Source: Mustela lutreola (lineage: Eukaryota > Chordata > Mammalia > Carnivora > Mustelidae). Taken from it: a DNA stretch of 64,000 nucleotides. Position numbers and translations under genes: made by a program. This document shows positions 34,701 through 52,340 of the stretch, piece by piece (the first letter of the stretch is position 1; each line of letters opens with the position of its first letter). A model generated the notes under the pieces. It was not told the origin of the DNA, searched no databases, and saw only the letters and a list, made by a program, of their open reading frames with translations. Where the stretch lies: positions 36,731,745-36,795,744 of the forward strand of contig NC_081296.1 of assembly GCF_030435805.1 (NCBI RefSeq), given 5' to 3'.

Positions 34701-37647
34701 TCTGGCCAAGGCTGTTCTTCGAAGAAAAGGCATGCTGGGGGCCTCGGCGAACCGCCCCGACTCTTCAGCGAAAAGGTCTCAGCAGGCGCCACCTCCTCTG
34801 TGCAAGCAGTTTCCAGAAAAGGCCTTGGTCCTCAGGCTGGGAGACAATTCTCCCGTTTTAAGACCGAGCTAGTGATTCACCTGACGCCAACCCGTCTTTT
34901 TCACTATTTTAAAATGGGAAGAGAAATGACCGTTTTTTTCCCTTTAAGGATGTAAGGATGTCAAGAAAAGGGCTTTGGAATAACAGTTTTGTTAGTGCAT
35001 AGGATCATTGTCTGGGAGCAGCACAGTGGCTGGGTTCGCTAGGAGTGAAATTAGAAAGCAGTGTGGGAACAGCCAGTGCTGTATTTCTTTTTCAACAGAA
35101 TGGTAAAGTCTGAGGGCTGAGCGAGACCTTTCCCAGAGCCTCTTCTAGGTAAGAGCTCAAACTCGAGAAGAGATTTGCCCCCAGGACTTGCAGTTTTTCT
35201 GTTCTGTGTTAAACTAAGCTGAAGTGGGGGAGTTTTCCTTCTACTGGGAGGAGTAGGTGTGCCTTTCCTCAGGAGCAGTAGGGGGAGTGGTGTGGGGAAG
35301 TGCATATTCCCAGCCGCTGCCGCCGGATACAGGGCAGGCTGCAGTGGCTGTGTGACAGGAAGGCCAGACAGGCGTACTACAGTCAGTCCTTTTTCCATAA
35401 GGGCAAGGACTTTGGCTTTCTCTGTGAACTGTTGCTTCATCTATGCTTGGTCTCTTCCCTGTCTACCCTCAGGTCAGTGAAGTTTAACAAGGGCTATACT
35501 GCCCTTAGTCAGAATCCAGATGAAAACCTGGTGTCCCTCGACTCTGACAGGTGAGTGGTCTCCTTGAAAATATCCCTTGGGGAGTGACTTGGGTAAAATT
35601 GCAGATCTCGCCCAAGACCCTTCATGCATGTTCCAGAGCAGTCTTCTTCAGGGCCTTATCCCTACCCAGGATAGCTGGGTTAGAGGGCTCAGGTGCTCAT
35701 GCTGCCCTTCGATTTGGAGCACTAACCTTGTGTGGGGGAATCATCCTCCCCTTTTACAGCTTCATTGTTTGTGACAGTGACCCTGTCCCTGCTGGAGCCA
35801 ATGGAAAGAGCCTGTGGTACTCAGGACGGATTCTGGGCTTGAGTTCTGTGATGGTCTTTGTTTCACAAGTCCTCAGGACCCCCTTGCATGCTCTCCACCT
35901 CGTTATTTTCAGCTGAGCTCCACAGGCATCCCCCTGAACTGACTGTTTTCCTCTTCTCCTAGTGATGGGGAGCTGGAATCCAGATATTCCTCCGGGTATT
36001 CCTCTGCAGAGGCAAGTCCAGAGCGCCTTTCTGCACGGGGCCAGGCTGCAGGCAGCGTCACCGCCACTGCCAAATGCTTGTCTTGTGCCTGCTGTGTGCA
36101 CAGCACTGTGCCAGACTTCCGGTCTGTTCTCCAATCTTCTCTTCTGCCTTACTCCCCCAGCCGAGGTATAGGTGTCTGAGGAAAGTTGTTGAAAATCCAA
36201 GAGACCATAGATCTTTAGGGCTCAAAGGACCTCACAAGTCTTCTAGCCCAGGCAACCATTTAGAAAAGGAATCCTTGTGAGAAATCCCACCTAAGTGTTT
36301 ACCAGCCTCTGCTTGCTTGAATGCTTCTTGTAACTGAGTACTTAATTCTCTCCAGGAAGCCTTGCTGCCTGCTTTCCCTCCAACACACAGACACAAACAC
36401 ACACAAATTCCTTCTTCAGGTAGCTCTTTAAGAATTCTTATTAATTTGAAGTGTCTCCTAGAGGATAGAGTCAGTGGTCCTAAGCCTGCCCTCCAGTATC
36501 ACCCAGTAATTCCAGTGTCCCTTCCTTTGATTGCCTTTTATTTGTGATCAACATTCCTATCCCTCCCATGGCGGCCATCCACCAAGCTTTTCTTCAGGCC
36601 AAACAACTTGTGTTCCTTCAGTTGTTCCCTCAGTGGGAATTCAGACTGAGATACCAGTGGGCTGGCCTTTTGCACACATTTCCAGAGTGACGGTCCCAGA
36701 GACATAGGGATGGAAAGATGTGTGGCATGTGCAGCTGACTGCCTTAGATAGAGGCAGAGTGCTTGAGACATGACTGAACGCCACTGGTGTTTTCCTTGTT
36801 CTAGAAACCCTTGGCCACCCCTCGAGTTTTTGCCAAAGAGAATAGAAGCAGTTTGTAAATTACATCCTCCTTGAATATCTGGGTATCTAAGACTAAACTA
36901 AGAAAAGAAAAATTAGCCAAGAGCCAGAGAAAGTCCTACACTATTCCTGATCTCCATTTCCTTCTGCTCAGTGGAACTGGTGAAGCAAGGCTGACAGGTT
37001 CCATTTTGCAGAGAACAAAGCTTTGCTGGCATAAAGGCTAACGCGTTTAACCAGCAGTGGGGATGAAGCTGCTCACCACCCTTATCCTGTGTAACTCATC
37101 TTCTCCCCCATTGTTCTGCTATCACTGTCCCATATTCCTCAGTGTTCACAGGGACCAGTCGTTCTGAATGGTCAGGCTGTTGACTTTCAAACATAAACTG
37201 GAATCTGATATTTACATCAGATGCCTTAGGATTCTTCAGTGAGAACAGCTCCCCTGGGGGTTAATGACACAGCAGCCAGGACGGTGCTGGCTCAGGCTGC
37301 TTGGGGCCCCTCAGTGCTGGGTGGGGACACTTCCCCATGTTGTCCAGCGATGCATGGAGTTGGCCTGAGGGTGGAGCATGGACAGCAAGCTCCGGTAAGG
37401 GCATGTAGGTCTGCCTTTAAGGCAGCAGTCATTTCTGCTTTGCCGTGTGGCTTATAGTTCTCTCCTCTTCTGTTCTTAGCAGGTGAACCAGGATGTGAGC
37501 CGGCAGCTGCTCCAGGATGGGTATCACCTTGATGAGATTCCAGATGATGAAGACTTGGACCTCATTCCTCCCAAGCCTATGGCCTCTTCAACGTGCTCCT
37601 GCTGCTGGTGCTGTCCTGGGGACTCTCCTTCCTGTACTCTCCAGTAG
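34261..37647 (+). CDS. FAM219B: FAM219B protein (complete CDS, 5 exons)
   Basis: Joining 34261-34474, 34688-34775, 35473-35550, 35963-36011 and 37480-37647 gives 597 nt, or 198 residues, the human length as I recall it. The function of the family is not established. Visible parts: a Pro/Gly/Arg-rich, probably disordered N terminus (1-50); a basic helix with [20 protein letters not shown] (about 69-88); the conserved [13 protein letters not shown] and SLDSDSDGEL segments; [17 protein letters not shown]; the acidic [16 protein letters not shown]; and a Cys-rich tail with CSCCWCC that could be palmitoylated. The last three blocks are shared with the paralogue FAM219A. No signal peptide or membrane span is apparent. 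Intron 4 is GC-AG. The gene converges on MPI. Confidence 0.96.
34688..34775 (+). CDS. FAM219B: FAM219B coding exon 2
   Basis: Acceptor TTGACTTCCAG|AGAAGC and donor AAAAG|GTCTCA, a weak GT site that is required by the frame. Encodes [20 protein letters not shown] and the residues up to SSAKR. Confidence 0.9.
35473..35550 (+). CDS. FAM219B: FAM219B coding exon 3
   Basis: Acceptor CTACCCTCAG|GTC and donor GACAG|GTGAGT. Encodes [20 protein letters not shown] and then SLDSD. Both boundaries are phase 2. Confidence 0.94.
35963..36011 (+). CDS. FAM219B: FAM219B coding exon 4 (GC donor)
   Basis: Acceptor CTTCTCCTAG|TGA. Encodes [16 protein letters not shown]. The only frame-consistent donor is GCAGAG|GCAAGT, a GC donor with an otherwise consensus context. 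The 49-nt exon is short. Confidence 0.9.
36012..37479 (+). other. FAM219B: FAM219B intron 4 (GC-AG)
   Basis: Starts GCAAGT and ends TTCTTAG. No exon or young repeat seen inside. Introns 1-3 of the gene are 213, 697 and 412 bp and also hold nothing notable. Confidence 0.85.
37480..37647 (+). CDS. FAM219B: FAM219B coding exon 5
   Basis: The acceptor region TTCTTAG|CAG|GTGAAC has two overlapping AGs. Using the first gives ...SSAEQVNQDV, matching the paralogue FAM219A; using the second drops Gln. Ends CTLQ then TAG. Confidence 0.93.
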   Translation, partial: QVNQDVSRQLLQDGYHLDEIPDDEDLDLIPPKPMASSTCSCCWCCPGDSPSCTLQ

Positions 37648-39160
37648 ACATAACCCCCTAAGACAGACCCTGCTCACCGTGCCCTGCAGAGCCCTGTGGG
37701 CCCTTCTTCGGTCACGGAGTGCAGTGGGGAGTGCGGTCATCCCCAGAAACACTGGAGGCACTGACCCTCTTGGAAGGTCAATGACCTGCAGCTAATGCCT
37801 TCTATGGTGCTTCTAAGGCCAGAGGCCCCCATCTGGACCATAGGGTGATAGGTGGAATTCTGCAGTTTTCCTCTGCTGTTAGAGTTTGGAAAAACCACTT
37901 TAATAAGGGCAGGAACAGAGGAATTCTGATTCTTGTGGTGACAAAGTTGGCTAAGGAAATCTTTCAGACATCTTGACTGGTATTTGTCCTACTCTGTGGA
38001 GAGAGAGAGAGAGAGCTTTTGTGCCCTGGCGCTGTTGGATGGTGGTGTATGGAAGCAGAAAATAGCACTTTATGGCTTGCAGCTGGGAGCCTTTGAAAAA
38101 AATAGCTGAACTATTTGGGACCAGTTTTAAGAAATTCCACAATGCTCGGTCTTCCTGGCTCCATTATGAGGCCCTCAAGAAAGCATAAAGCAAGGCCCTT
38201 TGGCCTTCTTCCCCTTGCACCTGTTTGACTTTGGCAGGGAACACAGCACGCTGCTTGATGACACAGCAGGATCAAGGCTTCCAGAATCCCTGGACCTGGA
38301 CCATCCCCAACTGGCTTAAACTGTCTGGGTGGGTTTAATGACTGTGGTCAGCCCACCCCTAGTTGGAGAAAAATTGCTCCGCTATGTACATATTTATTTA
38401 TTTGTCTTTCTTCTCCTGTCTTCGTTAGTTCAACATCCAGTCTTTTGAGTGTCACGGTTGGGTGAAAGGACTGGAGCTCCCTGGGAAGCCTGCAGGTGTG
38501 GGTGACCAGCAGAGGGAGTGGCAGGGATCTGTCAGGTGCCTTCATATTTAGCTTCTGAAACTTGAGAATAGCAATGGGTGAGAAGTTTTCTGGCCTGGCT
38601 GGGTGGGGCTTTGAGGTGGGCAGAGGCTCACAGGATGTGGGGGAGGGATGCGTGCTGGCTCCCTGGGCCCCTGCTTGAGGAGATATCGGCCATTGCAGAG
38701 GGCCTCCCCTTAGATACGGAGGATTGGGCTTTACAGTAAACCTCTGGGGCACCCCAGCCTCAGCCCTGTGTGAGCACAGCTGAGACAGGCATAATCTCCC
38801 CCAGTGATCACACCCCCATCCCAGATGGTATCTCTTGCTCTACCAGTCCTCTCTAGATTTTTCAGTGGTTCTTTTTGGGGGCGGAGGAGGCACAGCTCAT
38901 CTAGAGCTGTGGTGAGAACTGAAGGAGAGTGGACATGGCTCCCAGCCCAAGGGGCGTGGTGGTCAGGATTGGGGTGTGGGTGCTACACAGGAAGTGCCTG
39001 ATCTGGTGATTTATTCAATGTCCTGCAGCATCTAGAGAAATGAGGGCTGACACGGACTCTTGTTCTACCACCATGAGGTGATTGGAAGGCTGAGGTCAGA
39101 TGATGAGGGTAACCTGTCAGTGCTTGATTGGCCTCTATCTTGGTGCTTCTGTCAAATCAT

Positions 39161-39279
39161 AGAAAGTTGAGAAGAAGTCTACGGCCATACCACCCTGAAC
39201 GCGCCTGATCTCGTCTGATCTCGGAAGCTAAGCAGGGTCGGGCCTGGTTAGTACTTGGATGGGAGAAAGTTGAGAAGAA
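39161..39279. mobile_element. Retroposition event: target-site duplication plus 5S fragment
   Basis: Direct repeats of 16 bp bracket the 5S fragment, showing insertion of a reverse-transcribed RNA rather than a relic of a 5S cluster. Confidence 0.88.
39177..39266 (+). pseudogene. 3'-truncated 5S rRNA retropseudogene (about nt 1-90) with target-site duplication
   Basis: The sequence starts at 5S nt 1 (GTCTACGGCCATACCACCC) and continues to TTGGATGGGAGA. It differs from the mammalian 5S consensus I remember at one base, a CpG-to-TpG change near nt 30. A perfect 16-bp direct repeat, AGAAAGTTGAGAAGAA, flanks it at 39161-39176 and 39264-39279; its first three bases overlap the 5S sequence AGA. The 3' 30 nt of 5S are missing. 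Box A and the intermediate element of the internal pol III promoter are present, and box C is cut. It is not a working 5S gene. Confidence 0.95.
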
Positions 39280-40084
39280 TACATGGTACAGAGGGCTGTG
39301 GTTAGCATTTTCTCATCTAGTAGCATCACAGCAGGTGGGAAATGGGATGGAGGCCACTTCAGGCACTTTGGGGTCTGGGGAATTGGGGATGCAGACAGTT
39401 TCAGGACTGGGACTCTACAGTGCCACACAGGTGCCTCATGTGCTGAGCCCTTGGCGCTCATGCCTGCAGGCATCTGAAGATAGGAGGAGCCAAGGGCAGC
39501 TCCACAGAGACTGTCTTCAGGCTGTCATGGTTTCTTTGGAGGTGCCAGAGTGCACATGAAGAGAGGGCACAGATGCAGGGCGGTATGGAGAGACGGTGGT
39601 GGTGGCAGGAAGCCCAGTGGGGCCACGTTTGTGTGGGGAAGTTGGTTAGAACAGAATTAGTTAGCAGCAGCTGTGGGGGAGGGTGGCAGCAGGACCCCAA
39701 GACCAAGGCCCTCCAGATGGTTATTACTTAAGTCAACATGGATGTATTTGAATCTGTTCCTGGATGATATTCCAGAACTGGTTGACTCCATGTGGAAGAC
39801 ATTATCTTTGTGGGGAAAGTTGCAGAACAGGGCCGCTAGGCAGGGTAGAAATGGTCTGTTGTTTGGGGCCAGAGGTCCCAGGCTAAAATGTCACCAGTAA
39901 AGGCACCAAGGTGCCTACAGCCAAACTGCCTTAATTCAGAGAGCTGGGTAATCTGCAGGTGACAGTGTCCTGGGGGGAGAGGGGTGTACTTGCAGTTAAC
40001 CTCACAGAGGAATATGTTTATGGTGTTTACAGAGTACTCTACGAACTCTTGGCTTAGGCTTCTACAGCTCTGGAAGTTTTTAAG

Positions 40085-40090
40085 AATAAA
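40085..40090 (+). terminator. FAM219B: Likely FAM219B polyadenylation signal
   Basis: AATAAA with a downstream GT-rich element, about 2.4 kb after the stop codon. Confidence 0.6.
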
Positions 40091-41143
40091 TACAATCATG
40101 CTAATTGAGCTGTGTCTGTGTTCCATAGGATTTTAAAGCAAGGCCTAGACTACAGCCCTCTGAATTGTGAAATGACCCTCACAGCCCCAGTTGTGGCCAT
40201 TCTTCCTAAGCCCGCCTTCTCCCTGCTGTTCCTGGTGGGCACCATTGTCAGACCAGCACCATTGGAGGAAGCAGGACTTTGCACAGCACTTCTCTCCAGA
40301 TGGTGTTCCTTTTGGCAGACCCTTTTGTGAGGTCATCTTTTGTTTTTAGCTGAAGAAAATCTGGAGGCCAGAAAAAAACCCTCAACAAATTGGCCAGAAC
40401 TTTTCTGAATGTACTTGCCTAGATTTCCCTTGTGCAGGGGGTCTAGTATGGGCAACCACCCATAAGGATCCTTTTGTGCCAATTGGAACCCTTATTCTGC
40501 AGGAAGGCCTGAACAGCCTGGGGGTCTGCTTAGTCTGAGGTGACAGGACCTCAGACAGCTGCACCACCTCCTGCAGAGGCGTATCCATGTCTAGAGGGTA
40601 AGCACGGGGAGATGCTGTTCTGTACACTTCCCGCCAGGTTAGAAAAACTAGCTAGGTTTCTCTTCACAACACAAATGGGATCACCCTGTCCCTGAATCCC
40701 CAGTGTACAGCAACTGAGCGTGTTCTAGAGAAGTGACTGATAAACTTTTCTCTGTGGAGGGCCAGTCACTACTTTGGCTGTGCAGGCATACAGTCTGTGT
40801 GTGTTCCATTTTGCTACTGTAGCCTGAAAGCGTTGAGCCAGCCTGCTGATGCCTTTCCTGAGGCCAAGCGAAAACAAGGAATCTTGCACTACCTATCTTT
40901 AGATTCACCTTCCACGTCTTCAGGACCTGAGGTCATCTGCAAGCTCTGCCACTAAGGCTGAAGCGGGCTGCCCCTCCCATATGTTCCTATTAAAGGGCTC
41001 CATACACACTCACCTTGGGAGCTGTTGGAAGCAGGAATTAAAGCAAAAACTGGACGTCCAATCCCGGAAAGGCTCGATCAGCCCACTTCAAGGACTGGAA
41101 CGCTGAAGGCTGACTGCTCTTACAGCCTCAACACAAGTGATCC

Positions 41144-41149
41144 TTTAAT
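41144..41149 (-). terminator. MPI: Candidate MPI polyadenylation signal
   Basis: TTTAAT on the plus strand is ATTAAA on the minus strand, about 470 nt after the MPI stop. No AATAAA was noticed nearer. The assignment is tentative. Confidence 0.45.
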
Positions 41150-41615
41150 TGCTTTGACAGAGCCAGAGGGTGACAATGAATAGTATTAGTCCACAGGCCT
41201 ACTCTTTCCTCTCCTTTGCAGCTGAGGAAGTGGGCAGTCCCAGGGCCAGAACCCTGTTCTTAGAAATTAACTACCTACCCTCTTGCTGGGAGTGATGCTG
41301 AACAAATTATAGATTTTTCCAGCTGCCTAATGCTGTGAACAGAGCTGCCGCCTCCTGCCTTGAGGAGAGCCTGGCTCGGGTACTGTGAGAATACAAGCGG
41401 AGTTTCAGGTCAGAGTCCTCACCAGGGCCCTCCTCCCAGTAGAAGAATGGTTTGTCCAAGGCTTGCTCTGGAGTTACTACTTTCAAGCTCACTACTCTAC
41501 CCCCGCTCTTAAGGGCATACCCAAGTCCAGGGCAGGGACGGGGTTGGAGCTGGGCCTGAGGAGAGGCTGGCCAGGACTTAGAGTAACTGTCGGAGTGCCA
41601 GGAAGGCTGTGGCCT

Positions 41616-48999
<7,384 letters not shown>

Positions 49000-49007
<8 letters not shown>

Positions 49008-49110
49008 CCTCGGGGTACCGGCCCAGGCTTCTGGCACGTATGCCCTTCCCGTCAGCACCTGCGGCCCTACTGCTCCCAGAGCTTCATGGGAAATGTAGTT
49101 CCTCGAGAGT
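49000..49110 (-). promoter_or_regulatory. MPI: MPI promoter with paired ZNF143/SBS-like motifs
   Basis: TGGGAAATGTAGT at 49087-49099 is the reverse complement of ACTACAnnTCCCA, the classic ZNF143 (Staf) module. CTACTGCTCCCAGA at 49067-49080 is a near copy in the opposite direction, so the two face each other about 60-90 bp upstream of the ATG. CpG-rich sequence at about 48640-49080 supports a TATA-less start here. Confidence 0.7.
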
Positions 49111-49234
49111 CTTCTTGGAGACTCGTGAGCCTTGCGAGAACACTCCCCGCACTCCGAACACCTTTCCCGGCTCCAGCTCTCACGAGGAAGGAGCCTCCAG
49201 CAGCCCAGAGACTTCCCGCCCGCAGTCCTGGGTC

Positions 49235-49760
49235 TCAGTATTCGTTCGTTCCTTCACCGGACACAAATTTACTGAGCACTGGCAAAATGCCGTGGGCTGG
49301 CGAGACATTCGAGAACGAGACAAAGATCCCTTTGCCTTTACGGAGCTTACATTCTGGTGCAGGGAAAACGGGCAAATAAATAAGTAAATCATTTAGTATG
49401 TTGAAAGATAAATGCCACAGAAAGTCAGAGGGGGTGGGAGTGGGAAGCTGTTTGCAGAATTTTAAATGTCTTGCTCTCACTGAGGAGGAAAGGCTTGAGC
49501 ACAGACTTAGAGGTGAGGAGGAATGTTCTGGCAGAAGAAATAGCTTGAGCAAAGACTCCACGATGGGAACCTGGGCATCTGGGAATGTGCCTGTCCTATT
49601 CTGGAGTAAAGAGCAGAGGGGCCAATGTGTGTGTGGAGCAGGGTGAGCATGTGTGTGGGTGCAGGGTACACGTAGGGTGGTCAGAGAAGAAAGGCAGTGG
49701 GCAGAAGTTCGCAGGCTATTGTGAGAACATCAGGTTTTACTGAGTAGTTCAGTCAGTAGC
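49235..49760 (-). repeat. L2 LINE 3' end, antisense
   Basis: CGTTCGTTCCTTCACCGGAC, then ACTGAGCACTGGCAAAATGC, GGAGCTTACATTCTGGTG and the long AG-rich tail fit the reverse complement of the L2 3' region. It abuts the MPI promoter. Confidence 0.6.
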
Positions 49761-49799
49761 AAAGAATTGCTGTGATCTAAGTAGGGACTCACTGATGCT

Positions 49800-49960
49800 T
49801 GATGATGGTAAATGTCACATGCAAGGCCCTTAACCACCTCAGTGTCAGTTTCTTCCTCTATAAAATGGAGATAACAATATCAGCCTGACAGGTGTGTGGG
49901 AGAGTGAGATGAGATGGTGTGAGGTGCAGGAAGGCAGTCAGTGCTCGGTGCTCCTCTGAT
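49800..49960 (+). repeat. MIR SINE between MPI and SCAMP2
   Basis: TCAGTTTCTTCCTCTATAAA, ATGGAGATAACAATATC and AGTCAGTGCTCGGTG in order. Confidence 0.65.
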
Positions 49961-50544
49961 CCTCCCTGGCCTAGGTACTGCAGACGCAAAATCCCAGTTG
50001 CTCCTCCAGGCTGAGCTGCTCACAAGTCACACACACACAAGCCAGGGAGAATCACCTGGAGCTCTGCATGCTGAAGGTTGGGCTGGGCCTTGTTTGGGGA
50101 GTAATGTTGCTAAATCCTCTGGAAATAGGCCCTGACATCTGGACCTCAGTCAGCAGCCCAGGAGGAGGGCAGCCAGTTGAGACAACTGGAATAAGGGACT
50201 ACAGTCCTGATTGTGCTTCCCTCTGCCCCTTTCCCAATTTGCACAATCTCTACCTCAGATGCCCAGCGGAAAGAAGGAGTGCTGTTTTCTCTGTAATGTT
50301 CTGCCTGGCTGTGGACATCCCCCTCCTCTAGGGTCCCCTGGATCAGATAAATCAGCCTGCACTTCACAGGAAACTTCAGCATACACTAAGGAATAATAAA
50401 ATGGAAAATACGAGAATCCTACAAACAGCACATCTCACATACCTCCTACCTTTGAATACCTCTCCTTCTCCTCATCCCCACTCCCCCAGCCATATGAGCC
50501 TTCTGGGAGAAGTTGGAATTTAGACAGGAAAGAGGAAGGTAAGA

Positions 50545-51090
50545 AAAGTGGGTGAGGTAAACAGTAAATATTTACTTATTACCTATCATGTTCTTGGTAC
50601 TATGTTAGTGCCAGAAATGTAACAGTGAGCAAAATAGACCCTACTCCTGCCCTTGTGGAGTTTATAGTCTAGTGGGAGAGATAGACATAAACAGATAACC
50701 ACTAATACGAGTATATACTTACAATTTGCAATACCTCTTATGAAGCAAAACTACAAGGTAATATAAGCATTTGTTGTGGTGGGCGGAGGTGATCTAACCT
50801 ATAGAGTAGAGAGGCCACTCCTGAAGGTGGGGCATCTGAGCTTGGGTAAAAGGATAAGTAGGGGTTAACTAGGGTTGATGAGGGCATGGGCTAAAAGCAT
50901 AGCAGGAAGAGGGAACTTTATGGGCAAAGGTTCCCAGGTAGGAGGGAACAAGGTAAGTTTGAGGAACTGAAAAGCCACTAGCAGGGCTGGATAGGTGCAG
51001 GTCCTACAGGGCCATACAAGAATTGGGGCCTTTAAGGAAAATAATTGAAGGACTTTAAGCAGTAATGTTTAAAATGATGATATTATTTTA
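50545..51090 (-). repeat. L2 LINE 3' end, antisense
   Basis: AATATTTACTTATTACCTA, TGTGGAGTTTATAGTCTAG and the downstream AG-rich words parallel the copy at 49235-49760. Confidence 0.6.
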
Positions 51091-51879
51091 TAATAATACT
51101 TTTATAATAATGTTTTATAATATTTTAAATAAATGGTATTGTTATAATAATATTTTATAGTATTTTGTTCCCTTCAAAGCGATCTTTGGTTACAACATAA
51201 ATAATAGACCAATTAGCAGCCCTGTACCAGAGCTGGTTAAGGAATGATAGTGGCTGGATTCGGTGGCAGCACAAATGAACGAAGCAGAAGAGTGTGAAGA
51301 AATAAGGGTAGTGGAGAGCATCTCCTCCATTGCTGAAATCCCTCATTCATTTAACAAATGCTTGATGTCCAGATTCAAATCCCAGCTCAGATCCTAAAAG
51401 TCTTGGGCTCAGGGATCCTCATCACTAAATCGATAAAACTTGACCGCAGAGGGCAAGACCTAAAAAGAATCAGGGCTCAGCACCTGTGTGCGACAGATGC
51501 ACGGTCGGTTCTTCCAAGAAGAACCTCTCTGCTGGGCTCTACCACCAGAATCCTCGCCTAGCTCAGCAAAGTCCTTTCGGGTCAGGAACTCCGTTCCCCA
51601 CTCCCGCAGAAATGGGCCAACCCTTGTCTCCCGTCTGGACCAGTGCGACTTTCCAAACTTGCCCTCGAGGAAAATTAAGGATTTAACTTTCCGACTCCAC
51701 TTAGCAGTTTACTTGGGAATTTTCCAAAACGAAGCTGGAAAGAGGAAGTTGGAGAGGCTACTGATAACGTCTCCGGCTCCCGCTCCCTCGAGCCTGGGTG
51801 CCCTCCCCAGTGCGGATCACCAGTGATCTCCGACAAAGAGCAATGGAAGGTACAGAGCAAATAGAAGCCGAACGCCCGC
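51091..51879. other. Upstream flank of SCAMP2
   Basis: A TAATAATATTTTATA-rich patch at 51070-51170, then unique sequence with no convincing exon. Confidence 0.6.
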
Positions 51880-52340
51880 CGGCCGCTCTGTAGTGGACTG
51901 AACGGGAGGGCGGGGCGGATCTTTGTGACGTCAAGGGCCACGCCCCCTCAGAGGGAGCCGCGCCTGCGCCAGAACGGTTGCCTCGCTCCCGGAAGTGGAG
52001 GGTCTGCACCGAGAGCGCCGCTGGGTCTGGGTGCCCGGAGGCAGAAGCATTGGCGGAGCTCGCTCGTCAGCCCCCGACCGCCATGTCGTCCTTCGACACC
52101 AACCCTTTCGCAGACCCAGTGGACGTAAACCCCTTCCAGGTAGAGCCCCCAACTCAATTCTCTCTAGTGCCATAGGCCGCGGCTCGGGCCTCTTTCGCTG
52201 GAGCCGGGAGACGTGGCGTAGAAGAGACAGGCTGTCTGCCCAATGGGAGAATGGGCTCTGAGGGCTGGCCTATCGTAGTGTCTGTGGGGCGGGACTAGTA
52301 GCAGGTGTAACCGAGGAGGGGGCGGGGCGCTGTAGCTTGG
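51880..52340 (+). promoter_or_regulatory. SCAMP2: SCAMP2 CpG-island promoter
   Basis: A perfect palindromic CRE, TGACGTCA, lies at 51926-51933. It is followed by a GC box (CCACGCCCCC), an NRF-1-like CGCGCCTGCGCC, and an ETS site CCGGAAGTG at 51989-51997, all within 160 bp upstream of the ATG. There is no TATA box. The order CRE, GC box, ETS fits a broad housekeeping start. Confidence 0.8.
52083..52139 (+). CDS. SCAMP2: Secretory carrier membrane protein 2, first coding exon only
   Basis: ATG then SSFDTNPFADPVDVNPFQ, 19 codons ending in phase 0 at donor CCAG|GTAGAG. Human SCAMP2 starts MSAFDTNPFADPVDVNPFQ, a match at all but one residue. SCAMP2 is a four-span membrane protein of post-Golgi recycling vesicles. 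The two NPF motifs visible here (residues 7-9 and 16-18) are EH-domain ligands. The next exon (expected to begin DPSVTQLT) was not found before 64000, consistent with the long first intron of this gene. Confidence 0.95.

Larger units (their letters stand above)
37648..40108 (+). other. FAM219B: Predicted FAM219B 3' UTR
   Basis: The first canonical AATAAA found after the stop is at 40085-40090, followed by a TG-rich stretch (CTGTGTCTGTG) of the kind bound by the cleavage machinery. That implies a 3' UTR of about 2.45 kb containing the 5S rRNA fragment. No young SINE lies in it. The exact end is inference. Confidence 0.6.

Noticed and set aside
33912-34792. Several long overlapping frames on both strands of the FAM219B CpG island
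   Set aside because: Stop codons are rare in GC-rich DNA. Only the frame from 34261 matches a protein family and splices correctly.
39177-39266. Functional 5S rRNA gene
   Set aside because: The last 30 nt and part of box C are missing, and direct repeats mark it as a retrocopy.
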